64,000 bases of DNA from an uncultured Aquimarina sp. (GCF_947492405.1 NZ_CANLMP010000004.1:620001-684000); one strand, 5' to 3'. Counted from the first letter of the stretch, positions 19,104 to 29,528 are shown. The notes: generated by a model not told the origin, from the sequence alone. Translations and numbers: made by a program.

Positions 19104-21362
19104 TTAATGTTTAATAACAAATTGAGAGTTTTCTGTTTCTCCCGTTATAAGATCTATGGATAAAATATACAACCCATTACCAATACCAGATACATCAATA
19201 GATCTCTGAGTGTTCAATTCTAATTTATTCTTAGTCATTTTCTTTACTAACTTGCCTTGTATGTCATAGATTTTGATACTTTGTATATCTTTTAACGAAC
19301 TACTCGACTTTAAGATCAATTGATTGTTTACTGGATTTGGATAAAAATTAATCTTATCACTTATGTTTGGAAGTTTCTGATTTTTGGTTTGAAGTTCCAA
19401 CAGGTTTGAAACCGTTCTTAAATTAAAACTGCAACTGATATCATTGACACTTTTGCTATCATATCGACTGTTCCAGTTCCCTCCAGAAGGTCCAATATAG
19501 GCTTGCCATATGTAGTTATTCCCTAGTTTAGCATCTCGATCTACCGTAACGTTTAAGGATACAGTTCCATTACCATTAACGGCTAAGCGTGCGGATCCTT
19601 CTGTTTCCCAATTTTCATCTTTGTTTTGAAGCGAGATTTTCACATCTGCTGTTCCTGTTCCCGTATAGGGAATATTGATAGTATAAGTTTCACCCGGTCT
19701 TACATGATTCGGCGGTAAATAGTTCTTTATACTAAAAGACTGCGAAACTGAATAGGTAATGTCATATATACTTCTAACTATATGTCGATTACTCCAATTT
19801 CCGCCTCTAGTGGTTAGATAAGCTTTCCAGACATAATTATTTCCTAGCTTAGAATCAGAATCTATTTGTATATTTACCTTAGCTGTACCATTTTCACTTA
19901 CTAAAACACGAGCAAAACCTGCATTTCTAAAACTATCATCCCTATTCTGAATTGTTAAAATAAGATCGGCAGGTTCTGAAACATTATAAGGAATATTTAC
20001 ACTATAGCTTTGTCCGGCCACTACTGTAGATGGTCCTGTATATTCTTTTATTTCAAAAACTGGTATATTTATTTCTTCCGATTCCTCGTTTCGATCATAT
20101 GTGTAGATCGTTACTTTATCAGAATTTCGGTCAACAGTTCTCCACCTGAAATCTCCAGTTGTCAAGTAATACTCATAATCCACCTGATCAGAAGTACCAT
20201 TATAGCTAGAAGGATTAGATCGCATATTTTGCCAAGACTTTCCTTCATCCTTGGTAATATACCAACCATTATAGGGCCTAAAAACTACTACTTCACCATT
20301 TCGTCTTCCATAGAATGCTGTAGCTTTATATGGAGCATTTAATTCTTTCCAGGAATTACCATTCCAGGTTTTCATAAACAATTGTTTATTACTTCCTTCT
20401 CCTATTTGATACGATACTACTGGTTTGTTTCGGTCAAAAGCAACTATTCTGGCGCCAGATATAATATCTTTCTGACTCGATCTATTGGCTATCACCGATG
20501 CGTTATTTCGGGTAAGAGGCAAACTGTTGATTGAACTCCTATTAGCTTTTTTCCAGGTAAATCCTCCATCATCAGAATATGCATATAAAACATCGGTCAT
20601 CCCATTATTTGTTCTATTTGGGGCATTTTCTACAGCAATAGTGGTTACCAAGTGTATTCTGTTGGTACGATCCCAAAACAAACGAATTAGCGGCTTTTGG
20701 TAAAACCCTTTCTTATTTGCTCCACCGTTAGCCCAAACCATCGTTTTACTACCTCCATGAGATGTTCCTCCAAGCATGGTCCACGACTTCGATTGCACAT
20801 TATACTTAGCAATCGCACCCCCCATTTTTCCTGGTACATCTCCATTATACTTTGTTTGATGTCTATAGGTTATATATAATTCGTCATTAACATCTTTAAA
20901 AAATTCTGGATAAGTAATTTCTTCTCCGGGTGGACAACTTATACTTCCTGGATTATGTTTAGTAAAAGCATCTATTGATTCTGGATTGTTCGAAATATAA
21001 TAAACCCAGTCTTGATTATGAACATCTGCAGTAATATGTATATATCCTGTTTTGTCAACAGCGATAGATGGCATTACATGGTATTTATCATTTTGAATAT
21101 TTCGTCTTACAATATTAGTAATGCTTGAACCGTTAGATAATTTCTTAGAAACTTTAAGGGTAGTTCCTTCTATCCAAGCAACATACATTGCATCATTAAA
21201 AGTCGTAACCGGAGTACAATCGCCTATATTTAATTCGCTACCTGTAACATTTACATTTTGAATTCTATTTAGGTTTTGACTGTAACTTTTTATTAGAAAT
21301 AAAAAATTAAGAATAATAAAAAAGCTAATAACATTCCTATAATATATATATTTCATAACCAT
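19104..21362 (-). CDS. BNR-4 propeller protein (putative polysaccharide lyase) with two copies of a shared unknown module and T9SS signal
   Basis: I use the ATG at 21362 (alternative 21356); the longer frame starts with TTG in a terminator hairpin. After the signal peptide comes a BNR-4 family propeller (about 35-455) with YHVMPSIAVDKTGYIHITADVHN, ITYPEFF and LYITYRH segments. These resemble PL24/PL25-type lyases, where His, Tyr and Arg residues are catalytic; that function is inference. Two tandem copies of an uncharacterised 100-residue module follow (about 19745-20050 and 19430-19735 in DNA), each ending with a TRGGNWSNR or SGGNWNSR motif. The C-terminus is a T9SS domain ending QFVIKH, nearly identical to those of the two neighbouring genes. 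Confidence 0.8.
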   Translation of the reverse strand: MVMKYIYYRNVISFFIILNFLFLIKSYSQNLNRIQNVNVTGSELNIGDCTPVTTFNDAMYVAWIEGTTLKVSKKLSNGSSITNIVRRNIQNDKYHVMPSIAVDKTGYIHITADVHNQDWVYYISNNPESIDAFTKHNPGSISCPPGEEITYPEFFKDVNDELYITYRHQTKYNGDVPGKMGGAIAKYNVQSKSWTMLGGTSHGGSKTMVWANGGANKKGFYQKPLIRLFWDRTNRIHLVTTIAVENAPNRTNNGMTDVLYAYSDDGGFTWKKANRSSINSLPLTRNNASVIANRSSQKDIISGARIVAFDRNKPVVSYQIGEGSNKQLFMKTWNGNSWKELNAPYKATAFYGRRNGEVVVFRPYNGWYITKDEGKSWQNMRSNPSSYNGTSDQVDYEYYLTTGDFRWRTVDRNSDKVTIYTYDRNEESEEINIPVFEIKEYTGPSTVVAGQSYSVNIPYNVSEPADLILTIQNRDDSFRNAGFARVLVSENGTAKVNIQIDSDSKLGNNYVWKAYLTTRGGNWSNRHIVRSIYDITYSVSQSFSIKNYLPPNHVRPGETYTINIPYTGTGTADVKISLQNKDENWETEGSARLAVNGNGTVSLNVTVDRDAKLGNNYIWQAYIGPSGGNWNSRYDSKSVNDISCSFNLRTVSNLLELQTKNQKLPNISDKINFYPNPVNNQLILKSSSSLKDIQSIKIYDIQGKLVKKMTKNKLELNTQRSIDVSGIGNGLYILSIDLITGETENSQFVIKH

Positions 21363-21379
21363 ATAATTAATTCTATATA

Positions 21380-21415
21380 AGTCACATACCCTGGGTTTTC
21401 TCAAGATATGTGACT
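21380..21415 (-). terminator. Hairpin after the GH10 gene
   Basis: The arms AGTCACATA (21380-21388) and TATGTGACT (21407-21415) pair perfectly over 9 bases. The hairpin begins 16 bases past the GH10 stop and ends 18 bases before the next ATG; the T-tract is weak. Confidence 0.5.
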
Positions 21416-21430
21416 ATTATATTAAGACAT

Positions 21431-24091
21431 TTACTTTTTTATAATTTGTTCGGTATAAATTTCTTTATTACCTATAATTTTTAAGATATACATACCTGTA
21501 GCTAATTTGCTAGCATCTATAACAATAGAATTATTATTTTTCGGATTCATATTCTGGATCATTTTTCCTTGAACATCGTATAGTGATACCCGATGAGGAA
21601 TATTTGAATCTAAAAACTCAATCTGGATAGAGTTTCCGGTAACTGGATTAGGATATATCCTGATTTGTTCGGTGTTTTTTAAAGACTCCTCTATCGAATT
21701 AGTTCTATTCAGATCATTAAATTGAATATACCCACCGCAATGTAAACTCTGGCTATACGCACCACCACAACTTCCGTTTTGATAGACTCCGGTATTAATT
21801 TCCTGCCCTTCAGCCTGGTAAACATTTCCATTGATCGATATGTAATCGATTTGTATATTTTTATCACACTGATTTTGATTTCCATCATTAATAAATCGTA
21901 CTCTGATAGCCCCACTATCATTACCTGTATATTGAAAATTAGCAAATGCAGTTCCTATACTATTCCAAGTTTTTACATCGCTACCTCCTATTTGTAATGA
22001 CATACTTTCTCCCCCACAATCTCCTTTGACCCTTACAATAATATTCTGAGTGTTTCCTGTTTGTGCATCATCCTGTAAGGTTAACACCAATTTTGGAGGA
22101 ACTGATCCTTCTCTGGAATAAAAATGGACATCGTTTCCCCCTCCATCACCTAATAAGGCCAAATTATATACTCCATCATTATCAAAAAAAGCAGCATCTA
22201 TATTAATCTCAATCGTTTCATTATCCTGAATAGAGTTTCTTGGGTAACTACCTAGTTCTTGTGTTCCAAAAACAGGGCGATTATTCCAACTCACAGCAGT
22301 TTCTGACCAACTACTATTAATTCTTCGAACAGTAATACGACTGTTATTATTATTAATGCTACCATTGGGAGATTCTTTGAGTACTAATTTTGCAGCGATT
22401 ACTTTTTTGTTGACCAAACCATTTACTTGAAATCTTGTGAGGGCTTGCAATTGTCTATTAGAACTCGATTGCATAGCGATACTACTTCTGGATCCGTTGT
22501 TTCTTGAAGGGTTTGTATTATCAATATAACTATCTGCTACAGGTATAAAGCTGAAACTTGAAGAACCACCAGTGTCTGAGGACGTTGTGGCACTGGCTTG
22601 ATTGCTATATGTAGAATTACCGTACGTATTATAAGCCCTGATTCTATAAGAATAGGTCGTAGATGCTGCGAGTCCATTATCTGTATAACTAGTTCTATTT
22701 GATCCTACGCTAGCTATCTGACTATAAGAGCCATTACCTGTTTTGCGCTCTATTTTGAATCCTGCTTCATTGTAAGAAGCATCTCCCCAACTCAGTTGAA
22801 TTTGACTATTGGATGAAGTACTTGCCGTTACATTAATTGGTGGTTGAGGAGACTGATTAAACTTAGTTTCGTTTAATGCCTGTTGCATGCCATAATAAGA
22901 CGGTTTAGGGTTAAAATTTGCTGTCTCAAAATAGTTAGGAAATTCATCCTCTCTGTATGCTCCCAGTTCACCATCACGTAATCCCCAGAAGTTTATTAAA
23001 CCAACACCTGCTTCTCTTGCTGCCTTGATCGCATTGTAAGCCACGTCTCTTTGTTCCTGATCACCTGTAGAGGTACCGGAATTGCCTACATCAAGTTCCG
23101 TAATATAGACTTCGTAACCTAAGTCCTTATATTTTTTTATTTGATTTTTAAAATCATTCCAATCATAATTTCTACCCGTTGATAAATGTGTTTGAAAACT
23201 AATAACATCTACAGGTACATTCTTGTTTTTAAGATGATTTGCCAATTGATATAATAGTTTATCATGCTTTAACCCTGAAAAATGGCAGTTATTTTCACGT
23301 AATTCCAGCTTCTTATTCGTATACTTTCTGGCATATTCAAAAGCTAATCGAATGTAGATCGGAAATCTATTGACTACTTTATCATCACCCGTCAATCCAG
23401 ATTCATCATCTTCACGTCCCAAAGCATTAAATACACTATTAGCAATGGTAAAATCACCAGTGACAAAGAAAGCTTCATTAACCACATTCCAAATATCTAC
23501 TTTTTCATCGTTATTATTACTTTGTATAACAGTTTTGATAAACTGTTCCAGCATATTTCGTAATTCAGCTTGGGAGTAAGTACCGCGATTATCTATAAGC
23601 CATTGAGGATGATAGGTAAATCCTCCAGCTAATAGATGTGCTATTTGAACTTTGTTATTATCTTCTAACCAATTCACTGTGGCATTAAAATCATCCAGGT
23701 CATATTGATATGGACCTGTCCAGGTAAAGGTAGGAAAACATAATACCGTTCCTGCACTACATTCTCTAAGAAGGACAGTCTGAGAATTTTGTTTCCATTC
23801 TTGTTGGGTATTTATCGGCAAATAAGTACCAGCACCTATTACACTGCCTATTAAAGTTTGGTTTCCCGCTATATCTTTTAAACGCTCACCGTTTGGTACT
23901 GTTTGAGCATATGCATTTTTTTGGAGTAACAAACAAAAGGTTACAAGCAAGAGTATTTTCCAGCTAAAATTAGAGACTAACTTAAACTCTAAATTATTTA
24001 CACGAATAGGAACGTAGGTTGTAAATTTTGGTTTGAGGTTATTCTTTCTGGGTGAAAGAATATCTTTTTTTAAAGTGTTGTATATTTTCAT
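21431..24091 (-). CDS. GH10 endo-beta-1,4-xylanase, multimodular, with CBM60-like module and T9SS signal
   Basis: The order is: an N-terminal extension before the signal peptide (cleavage near residue 63, AYAQ), a GH10 catalytic domain (about 66-405), fibronectin III (415-505), a DNRLRE-like beta-sandwich (510-665), a Ca-dependent CBM60-like xylan-binding module (672-785; VRVKGDCGGESMSLQIGG) and a T9SS domain (800-886). The acid/base is Glu206 in WNVVNEAFF and the nucleophile Glu332 in YITELDVGN. The usual GH10 NExKW region and the HxLxWH motif are strongly altered (AHLLAGGFTYHPQW), so this is a divergent subfamily. It should hydrolyse xylan or mixed-linkage xylan at the surface. It is divergently transcribed from the beta-helix/PL14-like pair. 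Confidence 0.9.
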   Translation of the reverse strand: MKIYNTLKKDILSPRKNNLKPKFTTYVPIRVNNLEFKLVSNFSWKILLLVTFCLLLQKNAYAQTVPNGERLKDIAGNQTLIGSVIGAGTYLPINTQQEWKQNSQTVLLRECSAGTVLCFPTFTWTGPYQYDLDDFNATVNWLEDNNKVQIAHLLAGGFTYHPQWLIDNRGTYSQAELRNMLEQFIKTVIQSNNNDEKVDIWNVVNEAFFVTGDFTIANSVFNALGREDDESGLTGDDKVVNRFPIYIRLAFEYARKYTNKKLELRENNCHFSGLKHDKLLYQLANHLKNKNVPVDVISFQTHLSTGRNYDWNDFKNQIKKYKDLGYEVYITELDVGNSGTSTGDQEQRDVAYNAIKAAREAGVGLINFWGLRDGELGAYREDEFPNYFETANFNPKPSYYGMQQALNETKFNQSPQPPINVTASTSSNSQIQLSWGDASYNEAGFKIERKTGNGSYSQIASVGSNRTSYTDNGLAASTTYSYRIRAYNTYGNSTYSNQASATTSSDTGGSSSFSFIPVADSYIDNTNPSRNNGSRSSIAMQSSSNRQLQALTRFQVNGLVNKKVIAAKLVLKESPNGSINNNNSRITVRRINSSWSETAVSWNNRPVFGTQELGSYPRNSIQDNETIEINIDAAFFDNDGVYNLALLGDGGGNDVHFYSREGSVPPKLVLTLQDDAQTGNTQNIIVRVKGDCGGESMSLQIGGSDVKTWNSIGTAFANFQYTGNDSGAIRVRFINDGNQNQCDKNIQIDYISINGNVYQAEGQEINTGVYQNGSCGGAYSQSLHCGGYIQFNDLNRTNSIEESLKNTEQIRIYPNPVTGNSIQIEFLDSNIPHRVSLYDVQGKMIQNMNPKNNNSIVIDASKLATGMYILKIIGNKEIYTEQIIKK

Positions 24092-24725
24092 AATATTTTA
24101 ATTAGATGATTTGAATAAATTGTAAAGTCAAAACCTATATCATTGAAGAATATGCGTTCTTCATCTGAATACAGAACACACACAAGATCTAACCCTCTAA
24201 AACCAAGGATTATTAACCCAATCAATACGTAATTTGTCTAATTTATTTAGTGCGGATGCAAAAGAGTCCTACAGTAACAAAGTGTTCTCTCTTTTTAAAG
24301 ATAGTTGGTTAATATTCATAAAATAGGTTTTAAGGTTATATAAAAGTAATCAATTATATATCGTTTTTCTACTTCGATTTATAAAACAATCTTTTGAGTT
24401 TAAGAATGACTTATTTCTGTTTTTAGATATACTTTTTAAAAATTCACTCCTCCCATTTTGTTGAAAGTTAGATTACTATTAGTAAAATCTCTAAAAAACA
24501 CTTAAAACCCTTGTTATCAGTGATTTGAATAAGCTAAATGTATATATACACCTATAATCTTTACTTAACAAAGAATTAACAAAAGTTAAACTTTAAACCT
24601 CACTGTTAGTTATCAAAAACTAAGCGTATAAGTTAATGACGAGAAAATATTGTTGCAGATTCGGAATAACTTATTTCTGATGATAAAACGTAACCATTTA
24701 AGATCAACTTAAAAAAAAAGAAATT
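24092..24725. promoter_or_regulatory. 634-bp divergent promoter region between GH10 and the beta-helix gene
   Basis: No coding sequence is visible. An inverted repeat GAAGAA-n6-TTCTTC (about 24146-24163) lies some 60 bases upstream of the GH10 start and is a possible operator. The region must hold promoters for transcripts in both directions. I could not place a clear TTG/TAnnTTTG pair. Confidence 0.4.
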
Positions 24726-27107
24726 ATGAAAAGAATAAAATTATTGAACATTCTTTGTTTATTGTTCACGATCTATCTTCCTGCCCAGACTATCTACTAC
24801 GTAGATTCCAATAACGGAAATAACAATAACACAGGACTTAGTCCAACAGCAGCTTTTCAACAAATTCAATATGCATCTGGTGTTGTCTCCCCAGGAGATA
24901 CTGTAAAAATAATGCCCGGAACTTATACGGGTGAAAACCCAAGCAGTCCTTGGGCAGAAATTTTTATTCAAAGATCCGGATCAAACGGCAATTACATTAC
25001 ATTTCAGGGTGTAAAGGATGCACAAGGTAATTTACCAAAGGTAGTTTCGGCCTCCATAAAAGGTATTGACGTTTTTAACACTTCGTATATAATTATTGAA
25101 AACCTCGAGTTCGAGCCTGCTCCTAATGATGTAAAAAATCTAATAGGGAATCCAAATTTCGGATTAGAACAATGGCGACAAAGAAGAGGCATTGCGATGG
25201 ATAACAATTCACATCATGTAATCATTCGTAACAATTACTTTCATGATTTTCCAGGAAACGGTATTACTATTGGAGGATCAGATATTATACTCATAGAAGG
25301 TAATTTAGTCGAACATTGCGCATATGAGGCCAACAATGCCAATAGTGGAATATCTGCATATCAACCATCTAATCTTAATGTGGGTAAGTTTCCTGAGTAT
25401 CCTAATCATAGCATTATTTTTAAAAATAATATCAGTCGTTATAATGTTAATCTAAGAGGATTTGCAGGAGGTATTGGTAATAATAGGATGACAGATGGAA
25501 ACGGCATCATAGTCGATGATTTTACCCAAAACCAAAGTAGCAATCCTGTTCCATATACCGGTAGAACATTGGTAATTGGTAATATTTGTTATGGAAACGG
25601 AGGGCAGGGAATTAATATTTTTTCCAGTAATAATGTGGATGTGTATCATAATACAATGTTTGATAACGGTCAAACCACTCGTATTGCAAACCCAGCTTAC
25701 GAAGTTGCAATTGGAGATTCTCAATTATCAATAGGTAGAGTCAACAATGCCAATATAAAGAACAATATATTATATAATACTAATGGTTCCAGAACTACTA
25801 TTTCTAGATATCAAGATACCAACATTAATTACAACCAAAATATACATTGGAACACTACAGGAAATCCAGAACCTGTGAGCAGCAACGATATTGTGACAAA
25901 CCCAAACCTAACAAGTACTAACGGGCTTACTCAATCTCAAACAAATTTGTTAGCTACTATGACGAATCCGTATAATCAGAATTCAACCTCAGCCAGACTA
26001 AGATTGCCAACTGTTAATAATGGATTCCCGGTTCAGAATGTAAAACTTCTTGCAGGTAGTCCTGCTATTGGGACTGCAGAAAATGTAGGGTTTGGAACCT
26101 CTTCAGATATAGGAGCACTACCATTTGATGTAAGTAATCCAGGAAGTAATGACGATATTGTATCGGTATCAGCTCCTGAAGAAGTAAATCCAGGAACTAT
26201 GGTAGGTGTAACAGTCACCTATTCTTCTTCAACGAATAGAGATATCCAGGTAGCATTTCAATCAGTAAGTGGTCCTAACTATACGGTCTACGGAGAAACG
26301 ATCGTTCCCATTACTGAAGGAAGTGGTACTATAACCGTACGGGTACCAATTGCTTCGAACACACCGATTGCGGTAGATGAATATCAATTTCAGACCTTTA
26401 TTACTACTCCTGGGGGAGGGTGGCCAAATAGAACAGATAATGTAGTGAGAACCGGTGTGGATTGCACGAATGCCTCTACAGGAACATTTTCTACCATCAC
26501 TATTGGTGCAGAAGGGTTTTGCGGTGGTGAAAAAATTCAACTTTTATTAAATAATCAAACCGTGAGTGAATGGACTTTAACGTCAGATATTGAACTTTAT
26601 ACCTATAATCAATACAGAGGTGACCAAGAGATTAAAATAGCTTTTGTAAATGATGCCAATAACGGATGTGATCTTAATGTAAATATAGACTGGATTCAAG
26701 TTTGTGGTACATTATACCAAACAGAAGATAATGCGATAAGAACAGGTTGTGGTTATGGTCAGGAGTTATACTGTAACGGGAACTTTAATTTTGGAGTAAT
26801 ATCCTGTTCTCCCAACAATAGAAGTTCTTTTACAAAACAAGTCAAACCAAGAAACACTACTGTCAATATATTTCCAAATCCTATTGCAAAATCTAATCCT
26901 ACTATAACTATTAGCGGAGCTGACCAACAATCAAAATATCAAATAAAACTATATAATCTTACCGGAGCAGTAGTGTTTACCAAAGATCATGTTTTAATAA
27001 ATTCAACAATTGGTTTAAACAACATAGGCGAAGGATTGTATATCCTCGATCTGATGGATGAAACTACACAAGAAACTATAAAAACCTCTAAACTTATTAT
27101 AAAATAA
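24726..27107 (+). CDS. Secreted right-handed beta-helix protein with shared unknown module, CBM60-like module and T9SS signal
   Basis: A 793-residue protein. The signal peptide ends LPAQT and is followed by IYYVDSNNGNNNNTGLSPTAAF, the usual entry of DUF1565/beta-helix polysaccharide lyases. The helix spans about 20-455 with rungs such as IIIENLEFEP, HHVIIRNNYFHDFPGNGI and VDVYHNTMFDNG. Then come one copy of the uncharacterised module (about 474-580, ending TPGGGWPNR), a CBM60-like domain (582-690; ITIGAEGFCGGEKIQLLLN) and a T9SS domain (713-793). It lies 108 bases before the PL14-like gene, which carries the same three C-terminal modules, so the two are probably an operon. The catalytic residue and PL family are not assignable by eye. 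Confidence 0.82.
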   Translation: MKRIKLLNILCLLFTIYLPAQTIYYVDSNNGNNNNTGLSPTAAFQQIQYASGVVSPGDTVKIMPGTYTGENPSSPWAEIFIQRSGSNGNYITFQGVKDAQGNLPKVVSASIKGIDVFNTSYIIIENLEFEPAPNDVKNLIGNPNFGLEQWRQRRGIAMDNNSHHVIIRNNYFHDFPGNGITIGGSDIILIEGNLVEHCAYEANNANSGISAYQPSNLNVGKFPEYPNHSIIFKNNISRYNVNLRGFAGGIGNNRMTDGNGIIVDDFTQNQSSNPVPYTGRTLVIGNICYGNGGQGINIFSSNNVDVYHNTMFDNGQTTRIANPAYEVAIGDSQLSIGRVNNANIKNNILYNTNGSRTTISRYQDTNINYNQNIHWNTTGNPEPVSSNDIVTNPNLTSTNGLTQSQTNLLATMTNPYNQNSTSARLRLPTVNNGFPVQNVKLLAGSPAIGTAENVGFGTSSDIGALPFDVSNPGSNDDIVSVSAPEEVNPGTMVGVTVTYSSSTNRDIQVAFQSVSGPNYTVYGETIVPITEGSGTITVRVPIASNTPIAVDEYQFQTFITTPGGGWPNRTDNVVRTGVDCTNASTGTFSTITIGAEGFCGGEKIQLLLNNQTVSEWTLTSDIELYTYNQYRGDQEIKIAFVNDANNGCDLNVNIDWIQVCGTLYQTEDNAIRTGCGYGQELYCNGNFNFGVISCSPNNRSSFTKQVKPRNTTVNIFPNPIAKSNPTITISGADQQSKYQIKLYNLTGAVVFTKDHVLINSTIGLNNIGEGLYILDLMDETTQETIKTSKLIIK

Positions 27108-27215
27108 ATCGCAGTGTTTGATGTAAACGGCTTTTGTAATATTTTACCAAGGCAGATAGCATTATAAAAGCCTGTCAAACCCTAAAATTATATGAATTAA
27201 TTTAAATAACTTATT

Positions 27216-29429
27216 ATGAAATTGAAACTCAAATTATCAAAAAAAACCAATCGCAATAGGAATATTTCTTTATATCGGATACTAATGGTTGCGATATTCT
27301 TTTTGGGAATAAATAAAATAAAGAGCCAAACTGATGGTTTTACCAATACTTTTGAATATGGAAATGGTACTACTTATAATCAGTCAAGATGTCAAAGCGA
27401 TGTAGGAAATTGTAATTATTGGTTAAACTCTCAAAATTCAGATATACAGGACAAAAATTTACGCATAAAATTTGCACAAGGAGTATATGGAACCAACTGT
27501 GGTATCGTAGCCAGATCCAATATTAATGGAAACAATGTATACACTCTTGAGTATAAAGTGAAATTTGATAATGGATTTGATTGGAGATTGGGTGGTAAAC
27601 TACCTGGTTTAGCAGGTGGTAGTGCACCTACCGGTGGGGGAATACCGTCTGACGGTAGTGGATTCTCTACGCGGTATATGTGGAGAGAAAACGGTAGAAT
27701 GGTTGTATATGCTTATTATAAAGATCAAACCGATTTTTATGGAGAGAATTGGAACGTGGGACTTAATTTTCAAACAGGAATTTGGTATACTCTGAAACAA
27801 ACAGTAACGGTTAATACCGGTAATAATGCGAACGGTAGAGTTGAAGTTTGGGTAAACGGACAAAAGAAATTAGATCGCAGCGGGCTGCGTTTAATGTCTC
27901 AAGGAAATACGGTAAACCGTGTACTTTTTGATACGTTTATGGGAGGAAATGATCCAAGTTGGGCACCAGATCATACACAATATTTAAGAATGGATAATTT
28001 TAAATGTGTTAAAGGTAGGGATGATGGACCTCCTCCTGCATCAACCGAAGGCACTATTGAAATTGAAAATAAGTATACTGTTCGTAACGAAGCAGGAACA
28101 ATAGCGACAATCGGACCAGACACATACAATCCCGATGCCAGTGGAGGAAAATTTGTGCGATTATATGATACCAATGATGAATTATCAACAACCATTACTA
28201 TCAGCGAAACTGGAAAGTATAAACTGGACTTACGATTACGCACAGGAGAACAATCAGGAACTACAACAAATCTTATAGATAAATACGAAATTAAGGTAAA
28301 GGGGCTAGTTAAACAGTTTAACTTAATTCCCGGTTCTATTTCTGCTTTGGATAAAGATGCCTATTGGGGTGAGTTAACCTACACTACGAGAGAATTACCA
28401 CCTGGCACTCACACGATTATTGTAAGAGCTAAATCCAATTGGTTGAAAGTAGATCGATTAAAATTTAAAAAAACTGCTGATATTCAGGATAAGGTTGTTT
28501 CCATGACTACTCCTACTTCAGTATCACCAGGATTTACCGCCACTGTAAAAGTAGCTTACTCAGCATCTACGAATCGCGATTTATTCGTTAATTTTCAACA
28601 AGAATCAAACTATGCTTCTTTTGCATCGGTAAGAGTTCCGGTAACCCGAGGAACCGGCACGATTGATATACCTGTAGAGATACCTGCTAATTTACCCTTA
28701 GGAAATGATCGGTATAGATTTACCACACATATTGGACCAACAGGTACATTTTGGAATGATCGATTGGATTTTAAATATAAGCCAAATATTGATGTCGTGA
28801 ATAATGCAACATCAGATTGTACAATTGTTGTTCGAGCTGCAGGTGCAACAGGTGAAGAAGTTATCCGACTTTTAATAAATAATCAGTTGGTGCGCGAATG
28901 GGCAGTAAATAGTACCAGCATGCAAAACTACACTACGGACACAACTTCTGGGGGGAATGTAAAAGTGCAATTTATTAATGATGGAGTTTCTTCTAATGGG
29001 GGTGATAAAAACGTACGTATTGATAAAATTACTTTTGCAGGTACTACAGTACAATCAGAAAATGCAGTAAGAACTGGAGCTGGAGCTGGAGAATGGCTTT
29101 GGGCTAATGGAAATTTTGATTATGGTACATTAAATTGTACATCAAACAGAAGTAGAAATTCTGAGAACTTGACAAAAGACACTCCAATCGCTGAAGTATC
29201 TGTGTATCCAAATCCTGTAAATCAAGGTGTTATAAACATTCAAGGTCTAAAAAACACCTATCGAGTTAAGTTATATAACCTAAAAGGACAAGAAGTTTTT
29301 AGTAGAGAAAGACTATCGGACTCTTCTCAAATTAACCTTGAAAAAGTCGCTCAGGGAATTTACATTATGAACATCATTGATGCAACATCATCAGAAACCA
29401 TACAAACTTCGAAATTAATTGTGCAGTAG
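27216..29429 (+). CDS. PL14-like polysaccharide lyase with CBM6/35-like, shared unknown and CBM60-like modules and T9SS signal
   Basis: The catalytic part (about 40-270) reads YTLEYKVKFDNGFDW, GGKLPGLAGG and FSTRYMWRENGRMVVYAYY, a pattern typical of PL14 jelly-roll lyases, which act on glucuronan, alginate or related uronic-acid polymers. Next are a CBM6/35-like beta-sandwich (280-420), one copy of the uncharacterised module (425-530), a CBM60-like module (532-640) and a T9SS domain (660-737). The signal peptide follows a basic N-terminal extension. It is the second gene of the plus-strand pair and ends at a strong hairpin terminator. Polymer specificity is not visible. Confidence 0.82.
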   Translation: MKLKLKLSKKTNRNRNISLYRILMVAIFFLGINKIKSQTDGFTNTFEYGNGTTYNQSRCQSDVGNCNYWLNSQNSDIQDKNLRIKFAQGVYGTNCGIVARSNINGNNVYTLEYKVKFDNGFDWRLGGKLPGLAGGSAPTGGGIPSDGSGFSTRYMWRENGRMVVYAYYKDQTDFYGENWNVGLNFQTGIWYTLKQTVTVNTGNNANGRVEVWVNGQKKLDRSGLRLMSQGNTVNRVLFDTFMGGNDPSWAPDHTQYLRMDNFKCVKGRDDGPPPASTEGTIEIENKYTVRNEAGTIATIGPDTYNPDASGGKFVRLYDTNDELSTTITISETGKYKLDLRLRTGEQSGTTTNLIDKYEIKVKGLVKQFNLIPGSISALDKDAYWGELTYTTRELPPGTHTIIVRAKSNWLKVDRLKFKKTADIQDKVVSMTTPTSVSPGFTATVKVAYSASTNRDLFVNFQQESNYASFASVRVPVTRGTGTIDIPVEIPANLPLGNDRYRFTTHIGPTGTFWNDRLDFKYKPNIDVVNNATSDCTIVVRAAGATGEEVIRLLINNQLVREWAVNSTSMQNYTTDTTSGGNVKVQFINDGVSSNGGDKNVRIDKITFAGTTVQSENAVRTGAGAGEWLWANGNFDYGTLNCTSNRSRNSENLTKDTPIAEVSVYPNPVNQGVINIQGLKNTYRVKLYNLKGQEVFSRERLSDSSQINLEKVAQGIYIMNIIDATSSETIQTSKLIVQ

Positions 29430-29451
29430 TTTATAATTGTTATTAGTAATC

Positions 29452-29506
29452 AATCTGCTATTTTCGAATAACAAATTTGTTATTCGAAAATAGCAGATTA
29501 CTTTTT
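29452..29506 (+). terminator. Strong hairpin terminator after the PL14-like gene
   Basis: A perfect 24-base inverted repeat (half AATCTGCTATTTTCGAATAA plus CAAA) is centred at 29475/29476 and followed by a T-rich tract. It sits between convergent genes, 23 bases past the PL14-like stop, and may serve both strands. Confidence 0.8.
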
Positions 29507-29528
29507 TAGTTCTTGTCCAAAAGTCTTT

